Source: Rhodopseudomonas palustris (lineage in GTDB: Bacteria > Pseudomonadota > Alphaproteobacteria > Rhizobiales > Xanthobacteraceae). From it: a stretch of DNA of 64,000 bases. The notes under the pieces were generated by a model. The model was not told the origin of the DNA. It was given only the letters and a program-made list of their open reading frames with translations, and did not search any database. The DNA lies in assembly GCA_016215605.1 (NCBI GenBank), contig JACRJB010000068.1:1-64000 (forward strand). The letters are read 5' to 3'. Position numbers and translations under genes: made by a program. The number at the start of each line of letters is the position of its first letter. Within the stretch, counting starts at the first letter, position 1. This document shows positions 61,628-64,000 of the stretch, one piece after another.

Positions 61628-62584
61628 ATGTTGAACGCCGCACGTCTCCACATCATCGGTCGCCGGCTGCTGCAGGCGATCCCTGTGGTGGTGCTGTCCA
61701 CCTTCATCGTGTTCGGCCTGCTCAAGCTGGTGCCGGGCGACGTCGCGGTGACCCTCGCCGGCGACAACGCATCGGAGCAGCGGATCGCCGAAATCCGCGA
61801 GCTGTACGGCCTCAACCAGCCGTTCCTGCTGCAATACGGTTCGTGGCTGGCGAAGGCCGTGCAGGGCGACCTGTCGAATTCGCTGGTGTCCAACGAAGCG
61901 GTGCTGACGTCGATTCAGCGCTGCCTGCCGCACACGCTGCTGATCGTGGCGCTGGCCCTGTTCACGGCGCTGCTGATCGGCGTGCCGCTCGGCATCGCGG
62001 CGGCCACCAAGCCTGGCTCCTGGATCGACAGCATCGTGATGGCGATCGCATCGCTCGGCGTCGCGGTGCCGAATTTCTGGCTCGGCATGTTGCTGGTGGC
62101 GTTCTTCTCGCTGCAGCTCAACTGGCTGCCGGCGACCGGCGCGGTGGCGTTCACCAAAGACCCGTGGGCGTCGCTGAGCCACGCAATCCTGCCGGCGCTG
62201 GCGCTCGCCTCCGGCGGGGTCGCCGAAGTCGCGCGGCAGCTACGCTCGTCGCTGGTCGAAATCCTGTCGTCGCAGCAGGTCCGCACGCTGCACGCCAAGG
62301 GCCTGCCGCCGTCGTCGATCCTGTGGCGTCACGGCTTGAAGAACGTCAGCGTCAATCTGCTCACCGTGATCAGCCTGCTGGCGAACCGGATGCTGGCGGC
62401 GACGGTGGTGGTCGAGGCGGTGTTCGCGATTCCCGGCATGGGCGGGCTGATCGTCAACGCCGCGATGCATCGCGACTTCCCCGTCGTGCAGGGCGTGGTG
62501 TTCACGATGGTGCTGATCGTGGTGTCGCTCAATCTGCTGACCGACATTCTGTACAGCGTGCTCGATCCGAGGATCGCGACATGA
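61628..62584 (+). CDS. Oligopeptide-type ABC transporter permease (DppB/OppB-like)
   Basis: A 318-residue permease with six helices. IIGRRLLQAIPVVVLSTFIV is the first helix and the RTLHAKGLPPSSILWRHGLK loop is the EAA-like coupling motif. It is paired with the next permease, whose start overlaps its stop in ATGA. Confidence 0.94.
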   Translation: MLNAARLHIIGRRLLQAIPVVVLSTFIVFGLLKLVPGDVAVTLAGDNASEQRIAEIRELYGLNQPFLLQYGSWLAKAVQGDLSNSLVSNEAVLTSIQRCLPHTLLIVALALFTALLIGVPLGIAAATKPGSWIDSIVMAIASLGVAVPNFWLGMLLVAFFSLQLNWLPATGAVAFTKDPWASLSHAILPALALASGGVAEVARQLRSSLVEILSSQQVRTLHAKGLPPSSILWRHGLKNVSVNLLTVISLLANRMLAATVVVEAVFAIPGMGGLIVNAAMHRDFPVVQGVVFTMVLIVVSLNLLTDILYSVLDPRIAT

Positions 62585-63459
62585 CCGATGTCACGACGAC
62601 GACGGTGGCGTATCGGCCGCGGCGGATGCGGCGCTTCGTGCGGTGGTTCGTCTCGGACATCCGCGGCGCGATCAGCCTGACGTTTCTGCTATTGCTGGCG
62701 GTGATTTCGATCCTCGCGCCGTGGATCTCGCCCTACGATCCGGTGGCGCAGGACGTCAATGCGGCGCTGGCGCCGATGTCGGCCGAACATTGGCTCGGCG
62801 CCGACGATCTCGGCCGCGACACGCTGAGCCGGCTGATCTACGGCGGCGTCGCGTCGCTGTATGCGAGCTTCCTGGCGGTGGCGATTGCGGTGCTGATCGG
62901 CGTGCCGGTCGGCATTCTGGCCGGCTATCTCGGCGGCTGGGTCGACACCATGATCAGCCGGGTGATCGACAGCTTCCTGTCGTTCCCCGCCATCGTACTG
63001 GCGATCGCGGTCACCGGCGCGCTCGGAATTGGACTCACCAACGGCATGATCTCGGTCGGCATCGTGTTCGCGCCGCAGCTCGCGCGGCTGGTGCGCGCGC
63101 GAACGCTGGTGGTCCGCCACGAACTCTATGTCGACGCGGCGCGCTGCTTCGGCGGCTCGACCGGGCGCATCCTGTGGCGCCACGTGCTGCCGAACGCGAT
63201 CCAGCCGGTGATCGTTCAGGTCACGCTGCTGCTGGCGGCGGCGCTGCTCGCCGAAGCCAGCCTCAGCTTCCTCGGGCTCGGCATCCAGCCGCCGGATCCG
63301 AGCTGGGGCGCGATGCTGGCGCGCGCCTACCAGAACATGGAAATCGCGCCCGAGCAGATGTATCCGCCCGGCCTCGCGATCCTGTTCACGGCGCTCGCCT
63401 ACAACACGCTGGGTGAATCGCTGCGCGCCGCGCTCGATCCGACCATGAAGCGCAACTGA
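62581..63459 (+). CDS. Oligopeptide-type ABC transporter permease (DppC/OppC-like)
   Basis: A 292-residue permease. The sequence YDPVAQDVNAALAPMSAEHW and LGADDLGRDTLSRLIYGG is the DppC pattern; HELYVDAARCFGGSTGRILW is the EAA coupling loop. It completes the ABC transporter. Confidence 0.94.
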   Translation: MTDVTTTTVAYRPRRMRRFVRWFVSDIRGAISLTFLLLLAVISILAPWISPYDPVAQDVNAALAPMSAEHWLGADDLGRDTLSRLIYGGVASLYASFLAVAIAVLIGVPVGILAGYLGGWVDTMISRVIDSFLSFPAIVLAIAVTGALGIGLTNGMISVGIVFAPQLARLVRARTLVVRHELYVDAARCFGGSTGRILWRHVLPNAIQPVIVQVTLLLAAALLAEASLSFLGLGIQPPDPSWGAMLARAYQNMEIAPEQMYPPGLAILFTALAYNTLGESLRAALDPTMKRN

Positions 63460-63488
63460 CAAGACCAAGAACAACAAGGACACCAACA

Positions 63489-64000
63489 ATGAGCGCAGAC
63501 GCCAAGGAAGCCGACTATCTCGCGACGTTGCATGGGCTGTGGGCGAAGGCCTGGCCCAAGGGCATTCCCAACACGCCTCAATTTCCGCACGGCGAAGTGG
63601 CGCTGACCGAGTATCTGCGCGCCTGGGCGAAGCGCGCGCCGCAGCGTCCGGCGGTGATTTTCTACGGCCACGTCACGACCTATGCGGAGCTGGATCAGCT
63701 CAGCGATCGGTTCGCCGCGCTGCTGATGCAGAAGGGCGTCCGCAAGGGCGATCGCGTCGCGGTGTTTCTGCCGAACTGCCCGCAATTCCACATCGTGTTC
63801 TTCGGCATTCTCAAGCTCGGCGCCGTTCACGTGCCGGTCAGCCCGCTGTCGCGGGCGTTCGAATTGTCCTACGAACTCAACGACACCGACGCCGAAGTGA
63901 TCGTTGCACTCGATCAGCTCGTCCCCGTCGTGGAGCAGGTCCGCGGCGAAACCAAGCTGCGCGAGGTGATCGTCACCAGCTTCGCCGACGTGATTCCGGC
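63489..64000 (+). CDS. AMP-dependent acyl-CoA synthetase/ligase, N-terminal part (3' end outside window)
   Basis: The frame from ATG 63489 runs off the end of the window, giving 170 residues. ALTEYLRAWAKRAPQRPAVI, TTYAELDQLSDRFAALLMQK and VRKGDRVAVFLPNCPQFHIV are the N-terminal signature of AMP-forming acyl-CoA ligases. The P-loop and adenylation motifs lie beyond the window. It lies 29 bases after the permease gene, so is probably co-transcribed with the transporter. It might activate the imported compound, which is inference. Confidence 0.9.
   Translation, partial: MSADAKEADYLATLHGLWAKAWPKGIPNTPQFPHGEVALTEYLRAWAKRAPQRPAVIFYGHVTTYAELDQLSDRFAALLMQKGVRKGDRVAVFLPNCPQFHIVFFGILKLGAVHVPVSPLSRAFELSYELNDTDAEVIVALDQLVPVVEQVRGETKLREVIVTSFADVIP

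Overview
The window is a chromosomal segment of a high-GC alphaproteobacterium. The gene order obgE-proB-proA-nadD-rsfS-rlmH next to rpmA/rplU, a RegB/RegA-type redox pair, NodS-like and TctC-like proteins, and several families of short palindromic intergenic repeats fit Rhodopseudomonas/Bradyrhizobium-type Rhizobiales. The genus is an inference from gene content, not from a search.

Layout. 1-3810: the end of the F1 ATP synthase operon (atpA partial, atpG, atpD, atpC), with palindromic repeats inside it and a terminator after atpC. 4000-7300: two RppH-type Nudix hydrolases flank a UDP-xylose synthase and a putative glycosyltransferase. 7441-16586: a minus-strand housekeeping block (divergent polysaccharide deacetylase, S41 protease, EnvC-like activator, rlmH, rsfS, nadD, proA, proB), with a ParD/ParE-type toxin-antitoxin pair sitting between proA and proB. 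16810-24041: an accessory block between proB and obgE. It holds a TctC-like binding protein, a compact cassette of acyl-CoA dehydrogenase-like protein, PIG-L deacetylase and NodS-like methyltransferase, a convergent family-2 glycosyltransferase, an exonuclease III and a sulfatase. 24156-28477: obgE, a DMT permease, two tiny related proteins, a GNAT acetyltransferase, rpmA and rplU. 28802-30339: a ROK-like protein and tRNA-Ser(CGA).

30580-38930 looks like a catabolic cluster: Baeyer-Villiger monooxygenase, two SDRs, AraC regulator, HSL-type esterase, zinc alcohol dehydrogenase and an APH-type phosphotransferase. It includes an 87-codon remnant of an acyl-CoA synthetase that has lost its middle. 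39167-41173: a GNAT protein and an MFS permease. 41357-48289: a cyoABCD quinol oxidase operon followed by SURF1 and a RegB/RegA-like redox two-component pair in an overlapping array. 48483-49844: a second S41 protease.

50190-64000 is a nitrogen/amide and peptide uptake region. It has an amino-acid ABC system whose permease and ATPase are fused in one chain, a stand-alone acetamidase/formamidase, an AraC regulator fused to a second full acetamidase/formamidase domain, and a Rid-family protein. A FadR-type regulator then faces a complete oligopeptide-type ABC operon across a perfect palindrome, and an acyl-CoA ligase runs off the end.

The items most worth a second look are the AraC-amidase fusion beside its free-standing paralogue, and the deacetylase/N-methyltransferase/glycosyltransferase/dehydrogenase cassette, which parallels Nod-factor or low-molecular-weight-thiol chemistry.
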